DNA from: JAAEPI01 sp965212145
Lineage (GTDB): Bacteria > Bacteroidota > Bacteroidia > Cytophagales > Cyclobacteriaceae
NCBI GenBank assembly: GCA_965212145.1
Contig: CBDBUY010000009.1
Location: 1,116,001 to 1,180,000 of the forward strand
Direction of reading: 5' to 3'
DNA length: 64,000 nt
How positions within the stretch are numbered: position 1 is the first letter of the stretch; every line of letters starts with the position of its first letter. The position numbers were made by a program, and so were the translations under genes. The notes under the pieces are model-generated. The model had not been told where the DNA came from. It was given only the letters and a program-made list of their open reading frames with translations, and made no database searches. This document shows, piece after piece, positions 34,183-41,793 of the stretch.

Positions 34183-37100
34183 ATGAAGAAACTCAACCTA
34201 ATCTTACTTTTTGGTTTCATTTCGCTCATGGCCTTTGGTCAGAAGCTGGACATGGAACTTTTAAAAAATCTTAAACCCAGAAATATCGGCCCGGCGGGAA
34301 TGTCCGGAAGGATCACAGCCATTGATGTTGTCGAATCCAATCCTGATGTCATGTACGTCGGGGCGGCTTCCGGTGGTGTTTGGAAGTCCACCAGTGGCGG
34401 TATCAAGTGGGACCCTATTTTCAATGATCAAACAACTGCCTCAATCGGGGCGATCGCCATCCAGCAATCGAATCCCTCGGTGATTTGGGTGGGAACCGGA
34501 GAAGGGAATCCCAGAAACTCACTAAATGGTGGCGATGGTATTTACAGATCCCTGGATGCTGGCAAGACCTGGAAAAAAATGGGATTAGCCAAAACTCGCC
34601 ACATTCACCGAATCATCATTCACCCGGATGATCCTAATACAATTTTTGTTGGGGCAATCGGCTCACCGTGGGGAGAACACGAAGAGCGTGGAGTCTACAA
34701 AACGACTGATGGAGGCAAGACTTGGATAAGAATTCTTTTTAAAAACATCCGAACCGGGGTGGCTGAAATGGTCATGGACCCCTCCAACCCTAACAAGCTT
34801 ATAGTGGCCATGTGGGAACACAAGCGTGATCCTTGGTTCTTCAAATCCGGCGGACCCGGATCGGGTATTTATGTCACTTTCGATGGAGGTGAGACCTGGG
34901 AACAACGAACGGATGAAGACGGGCTACCGAAGGGAGATCTAGGTAGAATTGGTTTAGCCATCTCTCAATCACGACCCAATGTGGTTTATGCTTTAGTGGA
35001 GTCAAAGAAGAATGCCCTCTATAAATCAACAGACGGAGGATTTAAGTGGAAGAAAATCAATGACGGAGATGACATAGGTAACAGACCATTCTATTATGCG
35101 GAGATTTATGTGGATCCGACCAATGAAAATCGTGTCTACAGCATTTTCACTTACGTGAATGTCAGTGAAGATGGAGGTAAGTCCTTCAAGCAGCTGATGC
35201 CTGCATACGGCGTTTCCAATGGCGTCCACCCGGATCACCACGCTTGGTGGATTCACCCAGACAATCCTGATTTCATGATGGATGGAAACGACGGTGGTCT
35301 AAACATTACGAGAGATCGAGGGGAGACTTGGCAATTTGTAGAGAACCTGCCGGTCGGGCAATTCTACCACATCAATGTCGATAACGAACTTCCCTACAAC
35401 GTGTATGGCGGCATGCAGGACAATGGTTCTTGGGCCGGACCTGCATATGTATTCAGAGCGCAAGGAATTAGAAATCATTACTGGCAGGAAATCTCCTTTG
35501 GAGATGGATTCGACGTGCTACCTGACCCTGTGAATTCTCGATACGGAATCTCTACATCACAGCAAGGTTTTGCTTCCATCTATGACAGGGTTACGGGGTA
35601 TAATGAAACAGTTAGGCCCACCTATCCCGAAGGTGACGTGGATTTGAGGTTCAACTGGAATGTGGGTATGAACCGTGATCCATTCGACGCTAACACCATT
35701 TATTTCGGCAGTCAGTTTGTGCACAAAAGCACAGATGGAGGTCAAAATTGGGAGATCATCTCGCCTGACCTGACCACAGACGACAAATCCAAACAGAAGC
35801 AACACGAAAGTGGAGGCTTAACCATGGATGCGACTGGAGCAGAGAATTACTGTACGGTCATTGTCATTGAGCCATCACCAGTTCAGAAGGATTTGATTTG
35901 GGTAGGTACCGATGATGGGAATGTCCAGATCACCAAAGACGGTGGTAAGAGTTGGTCAAATGTCGGACGGAATCTACCAGGACTTCCGAAAGGAACCTGG
36001 ATCACCCAAATCAAACCATCCAACAAAAAAGCTGGAGAGGCGCTTCTGGTAGCCAATGATTACCGACGATTCAACTATACGCCATACGCATATCGAACTA
36101 CAGATTTCGGTCAAACATGGACCAGAATCGTTGACGAAAGTGATGTGGCCAGCTACACCCTCTCCATCATTGAAGATCCTGAAGAAAGTCGATTGTTGTT
36201 CTTGGGAACGGACGATGGTTTATATGTAAGCATAGATGCTGGAGGAAATTGGACCAAATGGGATGCTGAAAATTTTCCAACCACCAATGCCTACGACCTG
36301 GTTATTCATCCCCGTGAGCACGACTTGGTAATAGGAACATTTGGCAGATCTATTTGGGTGCTCGATGACATTCGGCCACTTAGAGAAGTCGCCAAATCCG
36401 GAACGACTTTAAAGAAAACTCTTCACGTTTTTGATCCGCCTGAGGCCATTGTCTCCTCGACTCAGCAAGCTGAGGGATCACGATTCGGCGGGGATGCACT
36501 TTTCAATGGAGAAAATCGAAGAGATGACGCTATGCTCACCTATGTGATAAACAAGCCGGCAAAGGAAAAGTCGGAAGAAGCTGAGGACGACAAAAGCAAG
36601 AAGAAAAAGAAAAGAGGAAAGAAAGAAGAGCCTGAAATGGAGTCCAAGGAAAACGATGACAAAAAAGATGAAGTCAGCTATGACTCGTTGGTCATGGAAT
36701 TCTTCAAGGGTGACGAATTAATCAGAACCATCAACCAAAAAGCGCCAAAAGAAAACGGCCTTCACCGAACCTACTGGCGCATGCGTGAAAAAGGTGTGGA
36801 TGGCATGAGACGCGGAAAGCTTAATAGCAAACGCGAACCAAGCGGTGTGACTGTCCTTCCAGGAACTTACAAAGTCAGATTTACCTACGGTGATCAAAAA
36901 GACTCCACCATCGTGAGCGTAAAATACGATCCAAGAATTGAAATGAGTGAGCAAGCCATCAAGGCACAATACGATGCTTTGAAGGCCTTAGAAAGCAAAA
37001 TGGCACTCGGGAGTCAAGCAGTCGAACGCATCAAAGAGGCCATTGGAATTGCCAAGGACATTCAATCCGATCTCAAAGACAAAGACGAGGATGGCTTCAA

Positions 37101-37431
37101 AGATCAAATCGATCTTGTCAAGGAGACCATCGATTCACTAAACTCGATGTTGGATGTTTTTGTAGGCAAGGAGGATGATCGGCAGGGCATTACAAGAAAT
37201 CCTGAGAAAAGCATCAATACTCATTATTTCGGAGCTTATCGATATGTATCTAATGCGCTACACGCCCCCGGAGAAACTGAGAACAAACTGATCGCTAAAT
37301 TCGAAGAGGTGTTTGAAAAGGCCTTGGCAATGGTCAATGGCTACTTCTCCGAGGAATGGCCGAAGTTCAGGGAAGAAGTAGAAAAGCTGGATACCAGTCC
37401 GTTTAAGGATTATGAAGAAATTAAAAACTAA
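34183..37431 (+). CDS. large exported BNR/sortilin-like beta-propeller protein
   Basis: A 1082-residue protein, start at 34183 (MKKLNLILLFGFISLMAFGQ, a signal peptide); an in-frame ATG 138 bases upstream lies inside the divergent HAD gene. The main part (about 20-750) has repeated BNR/Asp-box motifs with S-x-D-G-G-x-T-W form: STSGGIKW, SLDAGKTW, TTDGGKTW, TFDGGETW, STDGGFKW, SEDGGKSF, TRDRGETW, STDGGQNW, TKDGGKSW, TTDFGQTW. Sortilin-type VPS10 propellers carry this pattern. A Lys/Glu-rich stretch (around residues 790-825, KKKKKRGKK) separates it from a helical C-terminal domain. Similar proteins are annotated as glycosyl hydrolases in databases, but no catalytic pair is visible; a binding or surface role is likely. 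No T9SS domain is seen. Confidence 0.87.
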   Translation: MKKLNLILLFGFISLMAFGQKLDMELLKNLKPRNIGPAGMSGRITAIDVVESNPDVMYVGAASGGVWKSTSGGIKWDPIFNDQTTASIGAIAIQQSNPSVIWVGTGEGNPRNSLNGGDGIYRSLDAGKTWKKMGLAKTRHIHRIIIHPDDPNTIFVGAIGSPWGEHEERGVYKTTDGGKTWIRILFKNIRTGVAEMVMDPSNPNKLIVAMWEHKRDPWFFKSGGPGSGIYVTFDGGETWEQRTDEDGLPKGDLGRIGLAISQSRPNVVYALVESKKNALYKSTDGGFKWKKINDGDDIGNRPFYYAEIYVDPTNENRVYSIFTYVNVSEDGGKSFKQLMPAYGVSNGVHPDHHAWWIHPDNPDFMMDGNDGGLNITRDRGETWQFVENLPVGQFYHINVDNELPYNVYGGMQDNGSWAGPAYVFRAQGIRNHYWQEISFGDGFDVLPDPVNSRYGISTSQQGFASIYDRVTGYNETVRPTYPEGDVDLRFNWNVGMNRDPFDANTIYFGSQFVHKSTDGGQNWEIISPDLTTDDKSKQKQHESGGLTMDATGAENYCTVIVIEPSPVQKDLIWVGTDDGNVQITKDGGKSWSNVGRNLPGLPKGTWITQIKPSNKKAGEALLVANDYRRFNYTPYAYRTTDFGQTWTRIVDESDVASYTLSIIEDPEESRLLFLGTDDGLYVSIDAGGNWTKWDAENFPTTNAYDLVIHPREHDLVIGTFGRSIWVLDDIRPLREVAKSGTTLKKTLHVFDPPEAIVSSTQQAEGSRFGGDALFNGENRRDDAMLTYVINKPAKEKSEEAEDDKSKKKKKRGKKEEPEMESKENDDKKDEVSYDSLVMEFFKGDELIRTINQKAPKENGLHRTYWRMREKGVDGMRRGKLNSKREPSGVTVLPGTYKVRFTYGDQKDSTIVSVKYDPRIEMSEQAIKAQYDALKALESKMALGSQAVERIKEAIGIAKDIQSDLKDKDEDGFKDQIDLVKETIDSLNSMLDVFVGKEDDRQGITRNPEKSINTHYFGAYRYVSNALHAPGETENKLIAKFEEVFEKALAMVNGYFSEEWPKFREEVEKLDTSPFKDYEEIKN

Positions 37432-37437
37432 AGAATC

Positions 37438-37466
37438 GGCCCGTCATCTCGACGGGCCTATTTTTG
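37438..37466 (+). terminator. intrinsic terminator after the BNR protein gene
   Basis: An 8-bp GC-rich stem (37438-37445 against 37451-37458), a 5-nt loop and a T-rich run (TATTTTTG) up to 37466. It closes the transcript of the preceding gene just before the cupin start. Confidence 0.85.
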
Positions 37467-37470
37467 TATT

Positions 37471-37794
37471 ATGAAGGTTGACTTAACCACGATCACGCCA
37501 AAAGAAATGATTCCCGGGTTTAGGGGAAAATTCGTCCACATGGAGCATTACACCATCGCCAATTGGGATGTTGATGAAGGCGCAGAATTACCGGAACATT
37601 CCCACATCAATGAACAGACTTCCCAGGTTCTTGAAGGAAAATTTGAAATGACAATTGAAGGGGACACTATGATCTACGAACCTGGCATGATCGCCTGTGT
37701 GGCTGCCAACGTGCTGCACTCAGGACGAGCACTAACACCATGTAAGATTCTGGATGTCTTCTCTCCTGCCCGACCGGAATACTCAAATGAATAA
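37471..37794 (+). CDS. cupin-domain protein
   Basis: A 107-residue single cupin. The metal-binding motifs are HSHINEQTSQVLEGKFEMTI (His-x-His, then Glu and Gly in the first cupin motif) and a second His in AANVLHSGRALTP. Small cupins of this size are metal-binding isomerases, dioxygenases or sensory proteins. No partner gene points to a specific reaction. It follows the hairpin at 37438-37466 by only a few bases, so its promoter must overlap that hairpin or transcription reads through. The gene stands alone before the prohibitin gene. Confidence 0.87.
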   Translation: MKVDLTTITPKEMIPGFRGKFVHMEHYTIANWDVDEGAELPEHSHINEQTSQVLEGKFEMTIEGDTMIYEPGMIACVAANVLHSGRALTPCKILDVFSPARPEYSNE

Positions 37795-37874
37795 GAGATA
37801 TCAAAACTTTGAAACTAATAATTCACCTGAGCAGTTAACCATCTGCCAGACTATAACTTTACAAAAAAATAGAA

Positions 37875-38690
37875 ATGGAAAATAGAACTCGATTTGTCAT
37901 CTTCATTGGCATTGCAGCCTTTGTTATTTTAATCACCGCAGGAAGTAGAATTTTTTACCGTGTAGAAGCTCACGAAAGAGCAGTATTATTCAAAGCCCTG
38001 TCCGGAACATTAGTTAAAGACAATATCATTCAGCCGGGATGGCACATGAAAGCGCCGTGGAATGATATTTATATGTACGAAGTATCTGAACAGGCTATCG
38101 AAGAGAATATGGACGTTCTTGATAAGAATGGACTGAATATCACTGTGGATGTTACGGTAAGATTCCATCCCAAGTACGATAAGATTGGAGATATCCAAGA
38201 AAATTTTAGGGGCGACTACATGAACAGGCTGGTTATTCCGGAAACCCGATCAACCGTGCGTCAGGTAATGGGACGCTATACTGCTGAGGAAATTTATTCT
38301 ACGAAAAGACCCGAAGTGGAAGCGGCCATTAAGGAAGAAAATAGATTGGTTCTTGGTGCGGATGAAGTTGAGATGAGAAGCCTTCTGATTCGATCAATCA
38401 GACTGCCCGAACAAATAAAAACGGCCATCGAAAACAAGCTGAAACAAGAGCAGGAAGCACTTGCTTATGAATTTCGATTAGATCGCGAGAAGAGTGAAGC
38501 AGAGAGAAAACGGATCGCCGCTGAAGGTGAAGCTGCCGCTAACAAGATCATCAATAGTAGTTTGACTGATGAGCTGCTCAAGATGCGAGGAATAGAAGCT
38601 ACAACATCGCTCGCTCAATCTCCAAATTCGAAAGTTGTAGTGATTGGATCCGGAAAAGATGGTCTTCCGTTGATTCTAGGAGGAAATTAA
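37875..38690 (+). CDS. prohibitin-like SPFH/Band 7 membrane protein
   Basis: A 271-residue protein with one N-terminal membrane segment (about residues 6-24, FVIFIGIAAFVILITAG), then an SPFH/Band 7 domain (about 30-200; PGWHMKAPWNDIYMYEV, then NITVDVTVRFHP) and a C-terminal coiled-coil region rich in Glu, Lys and Arg (about 200-240). Such proteins form large rings at the membrane and act as scaffolds, often regulating FtsH-type proteases; no protease gene is adjacent. A TATAACTTTA box, one base off TAnnTTTG, lies 19 bases upstream of the start. It appears to be a single-gene unit. Confidence 0.92.
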   Translation: MENRTRFVIFIGIAAFVILITAGSRIFYRVEAHERAVLFKALSGTLVKDNIIQPGWHMKAPWNDIYMYEVSEQAIEENMDVLDKNGLNITVDVTVRFHPKYDKIGDIQENFRGDYMNRLVIPETRSTVRQVMGRYTAEEIYSTKRPEVEAAIKEENRLVLGADEVEMRSLLIRSIRLPEQIKTAIENKLKQEQEALAYEFRLDREKSEAERKRIAAEGEAAANKIINSSLTDELLKMRGIEATTSLAQSPNSKVVVIGSGKDGLPLILGGN

Positions 38691-38758
38691 TCTCTCGAAT
38701 CGACCAGAATTTGATATATTAGCTATTACCATAAACCTTTATAATAATAAAATCACAG

Positions 38759-40045
38759 ATGTCTGACAGTGCTAAAATTTCATACGATGGAAACGAATAC
38801 GAGCTACCCGTCATAGAGGGCAGTGAGCAGGAGAAAGCCATCGATATCAGCAAATTCAGAGGCCAGTCCGGTCTCATCACCATTGATCCGGGATTCAAGA
38901 ATACTGGTTCTACCAAAAGTGCCATTACGTTCCTGGATGGAGAAAAGGGAATCCTTAGATACAGGGGCTATCCGATCGAGCAATTGGCGGAAAAGTCCAC
39001 GTTTCTTGAGGTTTCGTATTTGTTGATTTATGGAGAGTTGCCTTCAGCTGATGAACTGGAGAATTTTAGGCACAACATCACCAAGCATACGCTGGTAAAC
39101 GAGGACATTAAGAAAATTCTCGATGGTTTTCCTTCGATCGCTCACCCAATGGGCGTTCTGAGTTCTTTGGTGAATGCACAAACCGCATTCTATCCTGCCA
39201 GCCTGGATCCTGATAGAACGCCTGACAGTATCAATTTGGGTATTGTTCGTTTGCTTGCCAAGATGCCTACATTTGCGGCCTGGTCGTACAAGAAAAAGAT
39301 CGGGCATCCGGTGATGTATCCAAACAACAAACTGGATTATTGCGGCAACTTCCTGAACATGATGTTTGGACTGCCATCATCTGAATACTTTCCTGATCCG
39401 GTGGTTTCCAAAGCTCTGGATAAACTACTCATTCTACATGCGGATCATGAGCAGAACTGCTCCACATCAACCGTGCGAATTGTAGGTTCATCTCACGCCA
39501 GTTTGTATGCATCGATTTCTGCTGGAATTAATGCTCTTTGGGGACCACTTCATGGAGGTGCAAACCAGGCTGTGATCGAAATGCTGGAAGGCATCAAAGC
39601 TGATGGTGGAGACACCAAGAAATGGATGGCTAAAGCCAAAGACAAGGATGATCCGTTCCGTTTGATGGGCTTTGGCCACCGGGTTTATAAAAACTTCGAT
39701 CCTCGAGCAAAAATCATCAAGAAAGCAGCCGATGACGTTCTGGAAAAACTGGGCGTGACGGATCCAATTCTGGATATAGCCAAAGGCCTTGAAGAGGAAG
39801 CATTGAGAGATCAGTACTTTGTGGATAGGAAACTCTATCCAAACGTTGATTTCTATAGTGGTATCATTTACCGGGCACTTGGCATCCCGACAGATATGTT
39901 TACGGTGATGTTTGCCCTCGGGCGACTTCCTGGCTGGATCGCTCAGTGGAAAGAGATGAGAGAAAACAAGGAACCTATTGGTCGACCGAGACAGGTATAC
40001 ACGGGTGCCACGAATCGCGATTACGTAGATTTGGGCAAACGTTAG
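38759..40045 (+). CDS. gltA: citrate synthase
   Basis: Condenses acetyl-CoA and oxaloacetate to citrate, the first step of the TCA cycle. At 428 residues it is the type II (hexameric, gram-negative) length. Motifs: GSSHASLYASISAGINALWG with the first catalytic His, GPLHGGANQAVIEML with the oxaloacetate His, MGFGHRVYKNFDPRA, and the catalytic Asp region VDFYSGIIYRALGIP. The start at 38759 follows a 68-base gap. Citrate synthase is closed by the hairpin at 40064-40093. No other TCA gene is adjacent. Confidence 0.97.
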   Translation: MSDSAKISYDGNEYELPVIEGSEQEKAIDISKFRGQSGLITIDPGFKNTGSTKSAITFLDGEKGILRYRGYPIEQLAEKSTFLEVSYLLIYGELPSADELENFRHNITKHTLVNEDIKKILDGFPSIAHPMGVLSSLVNAQTAFYPASLDPDRTPDSINLGIVRLLAKMPTFAAWSYKKKIGHPVMYPNNKLDYCGNFLNMMFGLPSSEYFPDPVVSKALDKLLILHADHEQNCSTSTVRIVGSSHASLYASISAGINALWGPLHGGANQAVIEMLEGIKADGGDTKKWMAKAKDKDDPFRLMGFGHRVYKNFDPRAKIIKKAADDVLEKLGVTDPILDIAKGLEEEALRDQYFVDRKLYPNVDFYSGIIYRALGIPTDMFTVMFALGRLPGWIAQWKEMRENKEPIGRPRQVYTGATNRDYVDLGKR

Positions 40046-40063
40046 TCGATAGAAAAAACGATC

Positions 40064-40093
40064 AAAAAAGGCTTCCAAATGGGAGCCTTTTTT
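40064..40093 (+). terminator. intrinsic terminator after citrate synthase
   Basis: Stem of six A and GGCTTCC against GGGAGCC and six T (one G-T pair), loop AAAT, followed by a T-rich stretch. It is 18 bases after the gltA stop. Confidence 0.85.
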
Positions 40094-40110
40094 ATTTATC
40101 TTCGGCCTCT

Positions 40111-40509
40111 ATGTCTTTGGAAGAATTAAAAGAAAAAGCCAAGCAAGTTGCCACAAATGCCTACGCGGCTCACAGTGGTTTCAAAGTTGGCAGTGCCATT
40201 TTATTGGATAATGGGGAGGTAATCACCGGATGCAACATTGAATCAGATTCTCTGACATTCAATATCTGCGCCGAACGAAATGCCATCTCTACCGCAATTG
40301 CTCAATTAGGCGATATCAAGATCGACACGGTAGTGATCTACACAGACTCTCCTACTCCAGCCGCTCCATGCGGCGTGTGCCGACAATTGATTTATGAATT
40401 TGGACATAAGGCGAAAGTAATCAGCTACGGAAATGGCGATGAAGTGCTTTATACCTCTATTCAGGAGCTACTCCCGCACGCATTTGATTTTAATGAATTC
40501 AAAAAGTAA
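40111..40509 (+). CDS. cdd: cytidine deaminase
   Basis: Deaminates cytidine and deoxycytidine to uridine forms, salvaging pyrimidines. The start at 40111 (MSLEELKEKAKQVATNAY) gives a 132-residue homotetramer-type enzyme, the normal size; the longer frame begins inside gltA and is not used. Zinc and catalytic residues are C53, E55 (CAE), C87 and C90 (PCGVC). It follows the gltA terminator at once, so it needs its own promoter in 40093-40110. The hairpin at 40509-40534 closes it. Confidence 0.95.
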   Translation: MSLEELKEKAKQVATNAYAAHSGFKVGSAILLDNGEVITGCNIESDSLTFNICAERNAISTAIAQLGDIKIDTVVIYTDSPTPAAPCGVCRQLIYEFGHKAKVISYGNGDEVLYTSIQELLPHAFDFNEFKK

Positions 40510-40534
40510 GAATCCCACCAAAGGGCGGGATTCT
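40509..40534. terminator. bidirectional terminator between cdd and the basic secreted protein gene
   Basis: An 8-bp stem (40509-40516 against 40527-40534) with a 10-nt loop. On the minus strand it is followed by a T-rich run; the plus strand has few T residues after it, so its main use is to end the convergent gene at 40541. Confidence 0.65.
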
Positions 40535-40540
40535 TGTGTG

Positions 40541-41083
40541 TTACCAATTATTATGATGTCGGAATCTTCTCGGAGGCGCTACGACCACTACTCCTCCGCG
40601 GTATCCTCGTAATTCCTGATAAAACGTCCCTCTGTATTCATGCATGATTCCACGTCGAGAGTAGACGACATTCGCCCCTCTTGGAATAAAATCCACTCGC
40701 AATCCGTAAGGTGGCTGCACCGCAATCCATCTACGATGACGCTTGATATAAAAGACACCTTTTCTCATGGCGTATGCTCTTCCATGATGGACGTAGATCC
40801 GACCGATTTTGTACGGGTGTCCCCAGAAATTGATCTCTAAATCCTGATATGAACCGTGATGACGGCCATACCTTCCTTGTCCTTTCTTGCTATGATGGCG
40901 TTTGTATTTCGGGCCTTTTTTACCTCTGAACCTATCCTGATCCTGGATTTCTCCCTGATCATCACCTCTTGGCCTATCATCGTTCCCACGACCCTGGCCG
41001 CCACGTTGCGCAATTGTATCCTGCGCGAAGATCATCGCAAAACCGAAAACGGCTATTGCGATCAATTTGTAAACCTTTTTCAT
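40541..41083 (-). CDS. small basic secreted protein
   Basis: A 180-residue exported protein. It has a signal peptide (about MKKVYKLIAIAVFGFAMIFA, then Gln-Asp), a long Arg-Gly-Asp-rich low-complexity stretch (residues 25-55), a His/Lys-rich part (YKRHHSKKGQGRYGRHH), and a structured domain (about 80-165) with GVFYIKRHRRWIAVQPPYGL and a final segment rich in Arg. The pattern of a G-x-F-Y-x-(R/K) strand followed by PP(Y/V)G resembles a DUF6515-type domain, which I name only as a resemblance. It may bind anionic polymers at the cell surface because of its charge. Convergent with cdd. Confidence 0.7.
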   Translation of the reverse strand: MKKVYKLIAIAVFGFAMIFAQDTIAQRGGQGRGNDDRPRGDDQGEIQDQDRFRGKKGPKYKRHHSKKGQGRYGRHHGSYQDLEINFWGHPYKIGRIYVHHGRAYAMRKGVFYIKRHRRWIAVQPPYGLRVDFIPRGANVVYSRRGIMHEYRGTFYQELRGYRGGVVVVAPPRRFRHHNNW

Positions 41084-41151
41084 AGTTGTCCTTTATTTGA
41101 TTCGGTGGTTAGACCGTCAAAAGACACCAAGGTTTAAAATGAAAATGGGAT

Positions 41152-41652
41152 TTAGTACTTGCGAGTCAGTATCTCACTGTAAATAATTGCCTTGCGAGCC
41201 GAATCTGGGGACTTTAAATCCTCCCTGATTTCGTCTGCCAATGATGTTTCTTCCACTTCATCTTTCTTTCTCACCAGGCTACCCGTGTGGTAGTGCTCTG
41301 AAGGTTTGAACTCATGGTCAATCTCCTCAGCACGTTTGATAGACTCCTCATAAATACGGCGACTTTCGTCATCCGCAAAACTTCGAGTCCTTCCTTCTTT
41401 TTTGAATTCTTCCCTTTCAGAGACTATCTCTTCTGGTTCTTCTTCAACTTCTATTGTTTTCTCCGGCTCCTCTTCTACCCGACCTTCCGTGATTTCCCGA
41501 AGAAGCTCTTCAAATGAAACAGGCTTTTGTTGAGGTTTTTGTTCTGATGTCTGACGAGACTGCTGTGATGGTTTCGGCTGGGGTTTTTTCTTCTTTCTGG
41601 TGAAGAAATAAATAAGTGCCGCGATGATGTAGAACCAAATCTGCTCGTCCAT
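41152..41652 (-). CDS. membrane-anchored acidic protein next to smc
   Basis: A 166-residue protein with one N-terminal membrane segment (WFYIIAALIYFFT, residues 6-18), a Lys-rich cytoplasmic-side cluster (RKKKKPQPKPSQQ), a Gln/Glu-rich middle with strongly acidic patches, and a C-terminal helix. The charge order (N-terminal hydrophobic, Lys patch, acidic tail) suggests an inner-membrane protein with a cytoplasmic or periplasmic flexible arm. I do not recognise a family. It is divergent from smc, with 141 bases between them, so a shared regulatory region is possible. Confidence 0.7.
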   Translation of the reverse strand: MDEQIWFYIIAALIYFFTRKKKKPQPKPSQQSRQTSEQKPQQKPVSFEELLREITEGRVEEEPEKTIEVEEEPEEIVSEREEFKKEGRTRSFADDESRRIYEESIKRAEEIDHEFKPSEHYHTGSLVRKKDEVEETSLADEIREDLKSPDSARKAIIYSEILTRKY

Positions 41653-41739
41653 AAGCCAAACTTAACGCCTTCAAAAGGGAGAAAGAACTTTTCCACCAAC
41701 AAATGTGTGAGTGTGGATATCTTCTTCTGAAAAAGGCGC

Positions 41740-41767
41740 TTGGGAGATGGCATAAATTCTAATTTTG
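41740..41767 (+). promoter_or_regulatory. Bacteroidota-type promoter for smc
   Basis: TTG at 41740-41742 and a perfect TAATTTTG (TAnnTTTG) at 41760-41767, separated by 17 bases. The smc ATG is at 41794, a leader of about 20 bases. Confidence 0.65.
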
Positions 41768-41793
41768 GAGGCTTATCTTTTCAGCATTCATAA

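Noticed and set aside
37459..37466. TATTTTTG as a -7 promoter box for the cupin gene
   Set aside because: It is the T-run of the preceding terminator and lies only 4 bases before the ATG, too close for a transcription start with a leader.
38740..38745. TATAAT before citrate synthase as a sigma70 -10 box
   Set aside because: Bacteroidota use TAnnTTTG; in AT-rich gaps such a hexamer occurs easily and no matching upstream box sits at the right distance.
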